DNA of 34,844 nucleotides, taken from contig JAIEQC010000055.1 of assembly GCA_019748055.1 (NCBI GenBank), positions 1 through 34,844 of the forward strand. Direction: 5' to 3'. Positions 1-7,663 of the stretch are shown here, in pieces. Numbering within the stretch: position 1 is the first letter of the stretch; the number at the start of each line of letters is the position of its first letter. Origin of the DNA: Caulobacteraceae bacterium (GTDB lineage: Bacteria; Pseudomonadota; Alphaproteobacteria; Caulobacterales; Caulobacteraceae). Position numbers and translations under genes: made by a program. The notes beneath the pieces are model-generated. The model worked only from the letters and a program-made list of their open reading frames with translations, had not been told where the DNA came from and made no database searches.

Positions 1-234
1 GGTGGTCCGGGTCGGAACCTGAGCCGCCGCGGGAGGCGTGTTCACCGGCGCCTGCACGGGCGCCGGAGTGGTGGCCGGCGCGGCGACCGGCTGGGAAGGC
101 GGCGCCTCCGCCGGCCGAGCCGCGCCCGGCGGCATGGAGTTCAGGCTGCCCGTGTAGTCCGGCGTGCTCTGTGCAAGAGCGGCTCCGGCGGACAGGGCGA
201 CGGCGCCGACGGCGAGGAGAAGCGTGCGGGTCAT
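1..234 (-). CDS. Secreted Pro/Ala-rich protein, N-terminal part only (runs off the window)
   Basis: The frame starts at an ATG whose complement is at 232-234 and is open to the window edge, giving 78 codons. The first 21 or so residues form a clear Sec signal peptide: MTRT, then a Leu/Ala/Val/Gly core, ending in an ALA-Q cleavage motif. The mature part is low-complexity, rich in Pro, Ala and Thr, as in periplasmic linkers. The start lies 43 bp downstream of the histidine kinase stop on the same strand, so it could be co-transcribed with it. No catalytic domain is visible in the part shown, so I assign no function. Confidence 0.65.
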   Translation of the reverse strand, partial: MTRTLLLAVGAVALSAGAALAQSTPDYTGSLNSMPPGAARPAEAPPSQPVAAPATTPAPVQAPVNTPPAAAQVPTRTT

Positions 235-277
235 GGGGTCAGCTTCGCCCCTCACGGCGCGAAGGACAAGCGTCGCC

Positions 278-1972
278 TCAGGCGGCGGGCAGTTCGATCC
301 AGAAGGTGGCCCCGGCGCCTGGCTGGGACGTCACGCCTATGGTGCCGCCCTGCAGCTCCGTCAGGCGTTTGGCCAGGGCCAGGCCGATTCCGTGCCCCTC
401 GATGGCGGACCGCTCCAGCCCCAGACGGTTGAAGGGCTCGAACAGTTGGGCCTGCTTCTCGACCGTCAGGCCCGGTCCCTGATCCACGACCTCGATGCGG
501 ACGGCGCGCGGAGCCCGGCGCGCCACGAAGCGGACGACGCCGCCCGAGGCTCCATACTTCACGGCATTGCTTGCCAGATTGCCGACCACCTGGGCCAGGC
601 GCTGTGAATCGGCCAGGGCGATCAACCCGTCGCCGGCGCAATCCAGATCCAGCCGGAGACCAGCCGCCTCGGGCCGCAGGGCGACGGCGCGGCGGACGTC
701 CTCCAGGAGACCCGGCACGTCGGTTGGTCTCAGTTCGACCTTGACCGCTCCGGACTCCGCGCGTGCCACGTCGAGCAGGTCGTGCGCCAAGGCCTCGACC
801 TGCCGCGCCGTCTTGACCAGCATGTCGGCCATCTCGGCCTGGGTCGGGCTGACGGGGCCCAACTGGCCGCCCTTCCACAGATCGCCGATGCCGATGACGC
901 CGCCGATGGGGCTCTTGATCTCGTGCGCCACGTTGGCGAGCAGGCGCGACTTGGCTTCCGACGCCGCCTCGGCCCGGACGCGCCCCAGCCGGGCCCGCTC
1001 GGCCAGGGCGTCGCGCTCCTCCAGCAGGGCGGCGATCAGGAAGATCGGCAGACAGCCGAGGAACACCATGGTCTGGGCCAGCACCGCCCGGTCGGCCAAC
1101 TCGACGTTGGGTCCGCTGAACGGGCCGACGCCGGCCATGGCCCCGCCGACGGCCGTCAACGTCACGATCACCAGCGCCGCGGCCGTGCCCAGAATGCGCA
1201 GCCGGGCGGCCACGAGGATCATCACCGGGATGATGGCGAAGCCGATGGGGGCTCGCACGAGGGTGAAGACCGTGATCGTCACGGCCAGCACCAGCCCCAT
1301 GAGCCCGACGGCCTCGACGGCTCGCCAGGGTCGGGCGAGGGCCGCGAGATGCGGACGCGTCAGAGACACGCCGAAGGCGCCGAACACGGCGATCCCCAAG
1401 GCATGTCCGAACCACCACGTCTGGAACGACGTCAGCGGGTCCGCACCGGCGAACGCCGTCAACCAGATCGTGCTGAAGGCCGCGGCAGGGATCGGCGCCA
1501 GGACCGCACCGCAGAGCAGGAATCGGACGGCTCCGTCGACCGTCGACAGGTTCAGCGTCGGCGCGAACCGTCGCACGAGAAGAACGGCGCCGACGATCTC
1601 GATCATGTTGGCGACTGTGAACATGACCGAAAGACCCACGGGGTTCCCGGCCATCACCTCGCCGGCCATGATGCCGACGGTCAGAAGCCCGCCGAAGCAG
1701 ACGTCGTAGACGCGGTCGCGCGACGTGCGCAGCCAGACCGCGACGGCCAGACCTCCCGCGCCCCACAGAGCCGCCACCAGACCGGCGGACCGGGCGAAGT
1801 TGATCGCCACCACCACCAGGACCAGAACGCCCAGCGCCGTCAGGATCGGCACAAGAGGTTGGCTGAAGAAGGTAGAGGCCCCTCGCGTCGCGGGCGCGGA
1901 GACGCCGTCCGCCGCCTTGTCGGCCGGCATGCTCACGGGTTCCACAACGTCGAGCACGCGGCTCAGGGGCAT
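278..1972 (-). CDS. MASE1-type membrane sensor histidine kinase
   Basis: This 564-residue protein has an N-terminal half of about eight to nine hydrophobic segments (roughly residues 35-310) resembling the MASE1 sensor domain, then a short coiled linker and a histidine kinase core. The H-box (VAHEIKSP) carries the phosphorylated His at about residue 350. The N-box (NLASNAVKY) is near 465-473, a DQGPGL G1 box follows, and GHGIGLAL (G2) is near 526-533. No receiver domain is fused and no response regulator gene is adjacent, so the partner is unknown. It should sit in the inner membrane and autophosphorylate in response to an unidentified signal. The ATG at 1972 has no good ribosome site; an ATG at 1930 (MPADK) is an alternative. 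It follows thiE by 48 bp on the same strand. Confidence 0.85.
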   Translation of the reverse strand: MPLSRVLDVVEPVSMPADKAADGVSAPATRGASTFFSQPLVPILTALGVLVLVVVAINFARSAGLVAALWGAGGLAVAVWLRTSRDRVYDVCFGGLLTVGIMAGEVMAGNPVGLSVMFTVANMIEIVGAVLLVRRFAPTLNLSTVDGAVRFLLCGAVLAPIPAAAFSTIWLTAFAGADPLTSFQTWWFGHALGIAVFGAFGVSLTRPHLAALARPWRAVEAVGLMGLVLAVTITVFTLVRAPIGFAIIPVMILVAARLRILGTAAALVIVTLTAVGGAMAGVGPFSGPNVELADRAVLAQTMVFLGCLPIFLIAALLEERDALAERARLGRVRAEAASEAKSRLLANVAHEIKSPIGGVIGIGDLWKGGQLGPVSPTQAEMADMLVKTARQVEALAHDLLDVARAESGAVKVELRPTDVPGLLEDVRRAVALRPEAAGLRLDLDCAGDGLIALADSQRLAQVVGNLASNAVKYGASGGVVRFVARRAPRAVRIEVVDQGPGLTVEKQAQLFEPFNRLGLERSAIEGHGIGLALAKRLTELQGGTIGVTSQPGAGATFWIELPAA

Positions 1973-2020
1973 CAGGGTTCACTCAAGCGGGGAGGCTCGC
2001 CGGAATGAACCACAGCTTCC

Positions 2021-2674
2021 CTAACGATCCCCTGCGATCGCCCCCAGCGTCAGATTGATCACGCGGACGGCGGTGACCGGCCCGTCGGGATGACGCCAGA
2101 CGCCTGCGCTCACCGCGACGAAGTCGGCCCCGGCGCGCGCCAGATCTCCGGCGTTGTCCACCGTGACTCCGCCGATCGCCACGCACGGAACCTCCATCGT
2201 CTCCTGCCAGATCGTCAGGATCTCGGGATCGGGCCGATGGACCGTATCCTTGGTCGCGGTCGGGAAGAAGGCGCCGAAGGCGACGTAGTCGGCTCCCGCC
2301 TCCGCGGCCTCCATGGCCAGATGCCGGCTGTCGTGACAGGTGACGCCGATCATGGCGTCCCGTCCCATCAGCCGACGCGCCTCCGCGACCGGCGCATCCC
2401 CCTGCCCCACATGGACGCCGTCGCAGCCGAGCCGCGCGGCGAGGTCCGGCCGGTCGTTCAGGATGACGGCCACGCCCCGTAACTGGGCGATCGGCGCCAG
2501 CCGCCGAACCGCCGCCTCGATCTGGTCGTCCGTCGCGGGCTTCAGCCGGATCTGCAGGGCCGCTACGTCGCCGGCGTCCAGCGCCGCCTCCAGCGCGGCC
2601 GCGAAGGCGTCGAGATCCTCCACGACGGGCGGGGTGATCAGATAGAGGCGGCAGGGCGGACGCGTCGGTGTCAT
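2021..2674 (-). CDS. thiE: Thiamine-phosphate synthase
   Basis: ThiE joins hydroxymethylpyrimidine pyrophosphate to thiazole phosphate to make thiamine phosphate in the cytoplasm. The 217-residue TIM-barrel protein shows family signatures: LYLITPP at the N-terminus, LQIRLK for the pyrophosphate-binding strand, [23 protein letters not shown], a GVTCHDSRH loop, [14 protein letters not shown] and the phosphate loop VAIGGVT. I chose the ATG at 2674 because GGAGGAGG lies just upstream; an ATG 24 bp earlier would put that ribosome site inside the gene. No other thi genes are in the window, and I see no TPP riboswitch in the 114 bp upstream. Some thiE-like proteins of this group are poorly characterised paralogues, so the exact reaction is by family only. 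Confidence 0.86.
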   Translation of the reverse strand: MTPTRPPCRLYLITPPVVEDLDAFAAALEAALDAGDVAALQIRLKPATDDQIEAAVRRLAPIAQLRGVAVILNDRPDLAARLGCDGVHVGQGDAPVAEARRLMGRDAMIGVTCHDSRHLAMEAAEAGADYVAFGAFFPTATKDTVHRPDPEILTIWQETMEVPCVAIGGVTVDNAGDLARAGADFVAVSAGVWRHPDGPVTAVRVINLTLGAIAGDR

Positions 2675-2717
2675 TCCCCCTCCTCCCGCGCACGACACTC
2701 GTCGTCAACCGATGGCG

Positions 2718-2737
2718 TGAGAACGACTTGCAATCGC
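2718..2737. promoter_or_regulatory. Probable Fur (iron) box upstream of bfd
   Basis: The sequence TGAGAACGACTTGCAATCGC resembles proteobacterial Fur boxes of the GAGAAtGATTTGCAAT type. It lies 51 bp upstream of the bfd start, in the divergent gap with thiE. Iron-dependent control of bfd fits known biology, but this is a pattern match by eye. Confidence 0.5.
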
Positions 2738-2788
2738 TATGACGGACCTGTTAAAGCGAACTAGTCGCATCTTTCGGGTCGGGCCCAC

Positions 2789-2974
2789 GTGTACGTCTGC
2801 AACTGCAACGGTCTTCGCCAACGTGACGTCCGTCAGGCCATCGAGGCCGGCGCGACGCGCCCGCGCGACGTCTTCGCCCGGCACCAGTGCGAGGCCCAAT
2901 GCGCCAAGTGCGTCTGCGATCTGCGCAAGATGATCGACGAGACGCGACAGGCCTACGCCATGGCGGCGGAATAA
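2789..2974 (+). CDS. bfd: Bacterioferritin-associated ferredoxin
   Basis: Bfd is a small [2Fe-2S] protein that donates electrons to the haem of bacterioferritin so that stored ferric iron is reduced and released. The 61-residue product has the cluster ligands at the spacing of the family: Cys4, Cys6, Cys38 and Cys41, in VCNCNGL and CEAQCAKC. The start is GTG at 2789; no ATG is possible without losing the first cysteine pair. A Fur-like box lies upstream, and bfr follows 129 bp downstream on the same strand, so this is a coherent iron-storage unit. Confidence 0.92.
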   Translation: MYVCNCNGLRQRDVRQAIEAGATRPRDVFARHQCEAQCAKCVCDLRKMIDETRQAYAMAAE

Positions 2975-2990
2975 CGCACCCGACTTTCAC

Positions 2991-3022
2991 TCGCATTTTC
3001 AATGCGATGATAAGCGTTCTCA
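2991..3022. promoter_or_regulatory. Inverted repeat and Fur-like box upstream of bfr
   Basis: Positions 2991-3007 form a perfect 7-bp inverted repeat (TCGCATT-TTC-AATGCGA). It is followed directly by TGATAAGCGTTCTCA at 3008-3022, a near-palindrome of the TGA-AA-N3-TT-TCA type seen in Fur boxes. The pair sits 82 bp before the bfr ATG and could be two abutting regulator sites, or a small bfd terminator followed by an operator. Confidence 0.45.
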
Positions 3023-3103
3023 GGTGAACACAACGACGTCGCGCGTGTTATCTTGGGCGCGATTCAGGCCCTCTCCGGCCGCCGCCAGACCAGGACGCAG
3101 ACC

Positions 3104-3604
3104 ATGAAGGCCGATCCCGCGATCATCCGTACGCTCAACGCCGTGCTGACCAACGAGCTGACGGCGGTGAACCAGTACTTCCTGCACGCCCGCATGTTCG
3201 ACAGCTGGGGCCTGAAGCACCTCGGCAAGGTCGTCTACGACGAGAGCATCGGCGAGATGAAGCACGCCGACATGCTGATCAAGCGCGTGCTGTTCCTCGA
3301 CGGCCTGCCCAACATGCAGGACCTGCACAAGCTGAAGATCGGCGAGACGGTCGTCGAATGCCTCGGGGCCGACCTGCAGCTTGAGTACGGCGGGCGCGAG
3401 ACCCTGATCGCCGGCATCGCCCAGTTCGAGGAAGCTCGGGACTACGTCAGCCGCGAGATCCTGCAACACATCCTGAACGACACCGAGGAGCACATCGACT
3501 TCCTCGAGAACCAGTTCAAGCTGATCGAGATGATGGGCGAGCCGAACTACATCCAGTCGGCGCTGGGCGAGATCGGCCCGGACGGGGCGGCGACGGGGAA
3601 CTGA
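3104..3604 (+). CDS. bfr: Bacterioferritin
   Basis: Bacterioferritin forms a 24-subunit haem-containing shell that oxidises and stores iron. The 166-residue product starts MKADPAIIRTLN, matching the family N-terminus, so I chose the ATG at 3104 over an upstream in-frame codon. Ungapped comparison with E. coli Bfr places ferroxidase ligands Glu18, Glu51, His54, Glu94 and His130 and the haem ligand Met52 correctly. The position equivalent to Glu127 reads Thr, inside DTEEHID, with Glu at 128 and 129. The product is slightly longer than usual, with a Gly/Ala-rich tail. It is paired with bfd upstream and preceded by a Fur-like box. Confidence 0.94.
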   Translation: MKADPAIIRTLNAVLTNELTAVNQYFLHARMFDSWGLKHLGKVVYDESIGEMKHADMLIKRVLFLDGLPNMQDLHKLKIGETVVECLGADLQLEYGGRETLIAGIAQFEEARDYVSREILQHILNDTEEHIDFLENQFKLIEMMGEPNYIQSALGEIGPDGAATGN

Positions 3605-3612
3605 TCCCCGTC
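3592..3612. terminator. Hairpin spanning the convergent stops of bfr and the ABC permease
   Basis: GACGGGGA (3592-3599) and TCCCCGTC (3605-3612) can pair in a perfect 8-bp stem with a 5-nt loop. It contains the bfr stop and reaches the permease stop. There is no T-run on either side, so it is at best a weak bidirectional terminator. Confidence 0.4.
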
Positions 3613-4336
3613 ACCTGACCTCGCGCACGCTCAGATGCGCGACGGCGGCGATCAGTACGGCCAGGCCCAGGCCAGCGCCAAGCCCCAGAGCAGTGTTCAC
3701 CCGCCACGCCTCGGTGGCCAGCATGTTGATCGGCATCTGCCAGGGGAAGAAGACGCCCTGCCTGGCGGAGGTGGCGACCACCGAGAAGAAGGTTCCGCCG
3801 ATGCCGACGGCCAGCGCGGGCACGAAGCTGGCGAACCGCATGGCGGTCCAAAACTGGATGGCCGTAAGCAGGATGGCGGCGAGCCAGATGCGGCCGACGA
3901 GCAGTGCCTGACGGGTCAGATCCAGTGCCCCGGTCGGCTCCAGCACGGGCTTGACCGCGACCGCCCCACGGACGGCGGCATAGGTGATCGCCAGGTTCAG
4001 CAAGCTCATGGCCGCGACGACGGTCAGGACGCAGACCGCCTTGGCGGCGTAGATCGTCCATCGCGGACGCGGCAGGGCGCGCAGGTGGTCCCAGGCCTTC
4101 GGGCCATGCTCCATGTGCGCGACGAGGGCGGTCAGGGCCGTGACGCTCATGGGCAGCATGAAGAAGGCCCAGATGCCCGACGAGCTGGTCATCCACATGT
4201 CCCACGGCATGGGCGCCTTGCCGCGCAACATGTTGAAGAAGGTGAAGATGCCGATCAGGCACGGGGCCGCGACGGCCAGCAGCAGCGCCAGCGAACGGTT
4301 CAGCTTGCGGGCCTCGACGATCAGGGCGGTCAGCAT
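3611..4336 (-). CDS. ABC-2 type transporter permease
   Basis: A 241-residue inner-membrane protein with about six hydrophobic segments. It opens with MLTALIVEARKLNRSLALLL, a cytoplasmic amphipathic start followed by the first membrane span, as in the ABC-2/lantibiotic-immunity (EpiE/MutE-like) permeases. Its ATG at 4336 overlaps the stop of the upstream ATPase gene by one base (TGATG), so the two are translationally coupled and form one exporter. The substrate cannot be told from sequence. The gene is convergent with bfr, with two bases separating the reading frames' ends. Short six-span permeases of this kind often act in self-protection or lipid/peptide export. Confidence 0.75.
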   Translation of the reverse strand: MLTALIVEARKLNRSLALLLAVAAPCLIGIFTFFNMLRGKAPMPWDMWMTSSSGIWAFFMLPMSVTALTALVAHMEHGPKAWDHLRALPRPRWTIYAAKAVCVLTVVAAMSLLNLAITYAAVRGAVAVKPVLEPTGALDLTRQALLVGRIWLAAILLTAIQFWTAMRFASFVPALAVGIGGTFFSVVATSARQGVFFPWQMPINMLATEAWRVNTALGLGAGLGLAVLIAAVAHLSVREVR

Positions 4337-5277
4337 CAGGCGAACTCCCTGGTGCGAGCCGGCGTCGCGGCGGGCACCGAGGCATGGCGATAGATTCCTT
4401 CCAGCGAGCGGGCCCGCGCGCCGATGGCGAAGACGCCGACCCCGGCGCCGACCAGCGCGCGGGTGAGCGCGGCCACGGCCGCGTCGTGGTCCTCTCCCGG
4501 ACGCAGCCGGGCGACCAAGCCGCCGTCGTCCGCGACGAGGGTCAGGTCGTGGCCGCGCAGAACCTGCGCCGCCTTCCCGGCATCATCGACGCGCAGGGCG
4601 ATTTCCGGCGCCTGATCCGCCTTCAGTCCGGCGAGGTCGCCTTCCAGCACCAGCCGGCCCTCATGCACGATGCCGACGTGCGTCGCCGTCTGCTCGATCT
4701 CGCCGAGCAGATGGCTGGACAGCAGCACTGTCGCGCCCGTCCGCTCCGGCAGGGATTTCAGGAAGCGGCGCATGTCGGCGATGCCGTCGGGATCCAGGCC
4801 GTTCGTGGGCTCGTCCAGGATCAGCACGGGAGGCGCGCCCAGCATGGCGCGGGCCAGGCCCAGCCGCTGGCGCATGCCCAGCGAATAGTCGGAGACGCGG
4901 CGCCTGCCGTTCTCCGTCATCTCGACGACCTCCAGCACCCGATCGACCTCGGTCTCCGGCAGGCCCAGCAGGGTCCGGGTCAGGTCCAGGTTCTCACGGC
5001 CCGACAGGTTGGCGTAGAAGCCGTGCGCCTCCAGCAGGACGCCCACTTTTCGGGCTGCGGCGATCCGGTTCGTGGCCACGTCGATCCCGCAGACGTGGGC
5101 CGACCCCGCCGAGGGCTTCAGCAAGCCCAGCAGCATCTTCAGCGTCGTGGTCTTGCCCGCGCCGTTGCGGCCCAGAAAGCCGTAGACCGCCCGATCCGGC
5201 ACGGTCATCGACACGGCGTCCACCGCCACCTGCCGGACGAACCTGCGCGTCAGCCCCCTCGTCTCGATCGCCGCCAT
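4336..5277 (-). CDS. ABC transporter ATP-binding protein
   Basis: A 313-residue ATPase of the multidrug/lantibiotic (CcmA/BcrA-like) class. Visible motifs are Walker A (GRNGAGKTT), the signature (YSLGMRQR, where LSGGQ reads YSLGM), Walker B with the catalytic Glu (VLILDEPTNGLDP) and the switch His (SSHLL). About 90 C-terminal residues beyond the core are typical of this class. I prefer the ATG at 5277 to the GTG directly before it because GAGG then lies about five bases upstream. It is coupled to the permease at 4336 and transcribed away from the DUF2975/HTH pair across an 89-bp gap holding two palindromes. Confidence 0.85.
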   Translation of the reverse strand: MAAIETRGLTRRFVRQVAVDAVSMTVPDRAVYGFLGRNGAGKTTTLKMLLGLLKPSAGSAHVCGIDVATNRIAAARKVGVLLEAHGFYANLSGRENLDLTRTLLGLPETEVDRVLEVVEMTENGRRRVSDYSLGMRQRLGLARAMLGAPPVLILDEPTNGLDPDGIADMRRFLKSLPERTGATVLLSSHLLGEIEQTATHVGIVHEGRLVLEGDLAGLKADQAPEIALRVDDAGKAAQVLRGHDLTLVADDGGLVARLRPGEDHDAAVAALTRALVGAGVGVFAIGARARSLEGIYRHASVPAATPARTREFA

Positions 5278-5290
5278 CACCGCCTCGTTC

Positions 5291-5343
5291 GTTTAACTCA
5301 GAGCTAAAGTTGCAAAGCGGCGTCGTTTAAGTCAAGATTAAAG
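5291..5343. promoter_or_regulatory. Two related palindromic sites between the transporter and its putative regulator
   Basis: GTTTAACTCAGAGCTAAAG (5291-5309) and GTTTAAGTCAAGATTAAAG (5325-5343) match at 14 of 19 positions and lie 34 bp apart. The first is close to a perfect palindrome (TTTAnCTCnGAGnTAAA); the second keeps the TTTAA/TTAAA arms. Their position in the divergent gap suggests operators for the HTH protein encoded at 5861-6097. Confidence 0.55.
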
Positions 5344-5366
5344 ATCAGACAGCTTCGGAGCCCGTC

Positions 5367-5861
5367 GTGAGCCAGACCGACCTGACCCGCTTCCGCGCCA
5401 TGTGCGGCCAGTTCCGCTGGCTGGCGGTGTTCATGGTCGTGAGCGTGGGCCTGCTGCTGGCTCTGATCCACGTCGTCTTCCCGCTCATGCTGGCCGCGCG
5501 CGACGGCAGCCCGCCGGACGGATGGGGCGGCGGGGCCCTGTTCGCCTCCCCTACGCTCTTCTACCTCTTTGCCGTCTGGTCGATCGGCCGCGCGATGGGG
5601 CAGCTTTCGCGGGGCCGGCTGATCCAGCCGACGTTGTCCAGCGCCCTTCGACAAGTGGGACTGGCGCTGGGGATCGGCGGGGTCGCCAGCGTTTTCCTCG
5701 TCACCAACCTTGCGCGCGTCCTCGAGGGCGGCCGCGGAGGCTGGCTGCACTTCGACGTCGCCGGGATGACGCTGGGCATGATCGGCGGCGCCCTGTTCCT
5801 GCTGGGCCGCGTCATGGACCAGGCCGGCCGGGTGCAGGCCGAGCTGGACGAGATGATCTGA
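5367..5861 (+). CDS. DUF2975 family membrane protein
   Basis: A 164-residue protein with four predicted membrane spans, starting near residues 17, 58, 90 and 130. It resembles DUF2975 proteins, which are commonly encoded beside a YozG-type HTH regulator, as here. The function of DUF2975 is not established. The start is GTG at 5367 with GGAG seven bases upstream; an ATG at 5400 would cut into the N-terminal region. Its TGA shares one base with the ATG of the regulator (TGATG), so the pair is translationally coupled. I infer that it senses a membrane condition or modulates the regulator. Confidence 0.72.
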   Translation: MSQTDLTRFRAMCGQFRWLAVFMVVSVGLLLALIHVVFPLMLAARDGSPPDGWGGGALFASPTLFYLFAVWSIGRAMGQLSRGRLIQPTLSSALRQVGLALGIGGVASVFLVTNLARVLEGGRGGWLHFDVAGMTLGMIGGALFLLGRVMDQAGRVQAELDEMI

Positions 5862-6097
5862 TGCCCGTCCGCGTGACGCTGGACGCCCTGATCGTCCGCA
5901 AGGGACTTAAGGCCAAGGATCTGGCGCAAACCGTGGGCCTGTCCGAGACGCAACTGTCCCTGTTCCGCTCGGGAAGGGTGAAGGGCATCCGCTTCCGCAC
6001 CCTGGCGCGGCTGTGCGCGGCGCTGGAGTGCGCGCCGGGCGACCTGCTCGGCTACGAGTTCGACCCTGCCGATCTGGAAGGCGTGGACGAAGATTGA
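5861..6097 (+). CDS. YozG-like Xre/Cro helix-turn-helix regulator
   Basis: A 78-residue single-domain DNA-binding protein. The HTH spans about residues 14-58: KAKDLAQTVGLSETQLSLFRSG gives the helix-turn-helix, and LARLCAALECAPGDLLGYE is the characteristic C-terminal part of YozG-type regulators. It overlaps the DUF2975 gene by one base. Its likely targets are the two palindromes at 5291-5343, which would let it repress both its own operon and the divergent ABC exporter; that is inference from position. Confidence 0.82.
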   Translation: MPVRVTLDALIVRKGLKAKDLAQTVGLSETQLSLFRSGRVKGIRFRTLARLCAALECAPGDLLGYEFDPADLEGVDED

Positions 6098-6163
6098 ACC
6101 GCCGGCCTCTGCAGCGTTGCCCTGTGACAGGACATCGCATATACCCGCAAGAATATTACGGGC

Positions 6164-6181
6164 ATTCATCACGTGATGAAT
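6164..6181. promoter_or_regulatory. Perfect 18-bp palindrome upstream of cydA
   Basis: ATTCATCACGTGATGAAT is a perfect inverted repeat ending 18 bp before the cydA ATG. It is not an FNR box (TTGAT-N4-ATCAA) or a CRP box. Its place over the promoter or leader region suggests an operator for an unidentified dimeric regulator of the bd oxidase operon. Confidence 0.5.
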
Positions 6182-6199
6182 AACTGAGGCCGTACCGCC

Positions 6200-7663
6200 A
6201 TGGACTTCGACGCCCTGCTGCTTTCGCGGCTTCAGTTCGCCTTCACCGTCGCCTTCCACATCCTGTTTCCCGCCTTCACCATCGGGCTCGCGGCCTATCT
6301 GGCGGTGCTGGAAGGGCTGTGGCTGTGGACGAAGCGGGATGCGTTCAAGACCCTCTACCTGTTCTGGGTGAAGATCTTCGCGCTCAGCTTCGGCATGGGC
6401 GTCGTGTCCGGCGTGGTGCTCAGCTACCAGTTCGGCACGAACTGGTCGGAGTTCATCCGTCTGACCGGCGGCGTTCTCGGGCCGTTGCTCGCCTATGAGG
6501 TCCTGACGGCATTCTTCCTCGAGGCGTCGTTCCTGGGCGTCATGCTGTTCGGGTGGAAGAAGGTCGGGCCCAAGCTGCACTTCGCCTCGACCTGCCTCGT
6601 CGCCATCGGCACGACCATCTCCGCCTTCTGGATCCTGTCGGCCAACAGCTGGATGCAGACCCCGCAGGGCCATCAGATCCTGGCCGACGGCACCTTCGTC
6701 GCCGTCGACTGGATGCAGGTGATCTTCAACCCCAGCTTCCCGTCCCGCCTCGCCCACATGCTGCTCGCCGCCTTCCTGACGACCGGTCTGGTTGTCGGCG
6801 CGGTCTCGGCCTTTCATCTGCTCAAGGATCGGGCGAAGGGCGCGAAGACCGAGGGCTGGAGCGAGAGCCGCATCTCGTTGGTCATGGCCGTCGGCCTCGT
6901 CGCCGTGCTGGCCCCGCTCCAGCTGGTGGTGGGTCACTGGTCGGGAGAGGTGACGCACAAGTATCAGCCGTCCAAGACGGCGGCGATCGAGGGCTATTGG
7001 GAGACCCGCGCCGATCAGCCGCTGCACCTGTTCGGCATCCCCGACCGCGAGGCGCAGAAAAACCATCTCCAGGTCTCGATCCCGGGCGTCGGCAACATGG
7101 TCCAGAACCTGCCGCGCGATGAGGTCATCCAGGGCCTGGAAGCCTGGCCGAAGGAAGATCAGCCGCCGCCCTTCATCCCCTTCTTCGGCTTCCGCATCAT
7201 GGTCGGGCTGGGTCTGCTCATGATCGCCCTCGGGGGCTGGGGCGCGTGGCTCCTGTGGCGGGGCAAGGTCTTCGACAGCCCGGCGTTCCTACGATTCTGC
7301 GTGGCCATGGGGCCGTCGGGTTTCATCGCCGTGCTGGCGGGCTGGATGGTGACCGAGGTCGGACGCCAGCCCTGGGTCGTCCATGGCGTGCTCAAGACCC
7401 GGGACGCCGTCTCGCCGGTGATCGCCAGCCAGGTCGCGACCTCGCTGCTGGTCTATGTCGTCGTCTATTCCATCGTCTTCACGGCAGGGGCGATCTTCAT
7501 TCTGCGCCTTATGAGGGAAGGGCCGATCGCCGCCCGGGTCGAACATGAGCCCCGCTCGCAGCGCCCCCCCGGCACGCCCCTGGCCAAGGCGCCCGAGGAC
7601 ACCACGCCCGGCGACGACGACACGCCGGACGGTCCCGACGGCCTGAGGGGAGCCACGTCATGA
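6200..7663 (+). CDS. cydA: Cytochrome bd ubiquinol oxidase subunit I
   Basis: CydA carries the three haems and the quinol site of the high-affinity, proton-motive bd oxidase. The 487-residue inner-membrane protein shows the haem b595 ligand His20, Glu100 and Glu108 of the haem-proton pocket, the haem b558 ligands His186 and Met383 (GWMVTEVGRQPW), and the quinol loop with Lys259 and Glu264. The loop between is short, placing it with the cyanide-insensitive (CioA) short-Q-loop type. The acidic, Pro-rich tail (about 440-487) is poorly conserved. GAGG sits ten bases before the ATG, and an 18-bp palindrome lies just upstream. It overlaps cydB by ATGA. Confidence 0.95.
   Translation: MDFDALLLSRLQFAFTVAFHILFPAFTIGLAAYLAVLEGLWLWTKRDAFKTLYLFWVKIFALSFGMGVVSGVVLSYQFGTNWSEFIRLTGGVLGPLLAYEVLTAFFLEASFLGVMLFGWKKVGPKLHFASTCLVAIGTTISAFWILSANSWMQTPQGHQILADGTFVAVDWMQVIFNPSFPSRLAHMLLAAFLTTGLVVGAVSAFHLLKDRAKGAKTEGWSESRISLVMAVGLVAVLAPLQLVVGHWSGEVTHKYQPSKTAAIEGYWETRADQPLHLFGIPDREAQKNHLQVSIPGVGNMVQNLPRDEVIQGLEAWPKEDQPPPFIPFFGFRIMVGLGLLMIALGGWGAWLLWRGKVFDSPAFLRFCVAMGPSGFIAVLAGWMVTEVGRQPWVVHGVLKTRDAVSPVIASQVATSLLVYVVVYSIVFTAGAIFILRLMREGPIAARVEHEPRSQRPPGTPLAKAPEDTTPGDDDTPDGPDGLRGATS

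Noticed and set aside
252..1982. Long open frame (576 codons) on the minus strand overlapping the histidine kinase
   Set aside because: It reads as Arg/Gly-rich low complexity in another frame of the kinase gene; GC-rich codon bias leaves shadow frames open.
2675..2788. TPP riboswitch for thiE
   Set aside because: No conserved CTGAGA-type thi-box found in the leader.
6112..6160. Sigma-70-like promoter for cydA (TTGCCC and a TATA stretch)
   Set aside because: Neither box fits the Caulobacter consensus well, so I did not list it.
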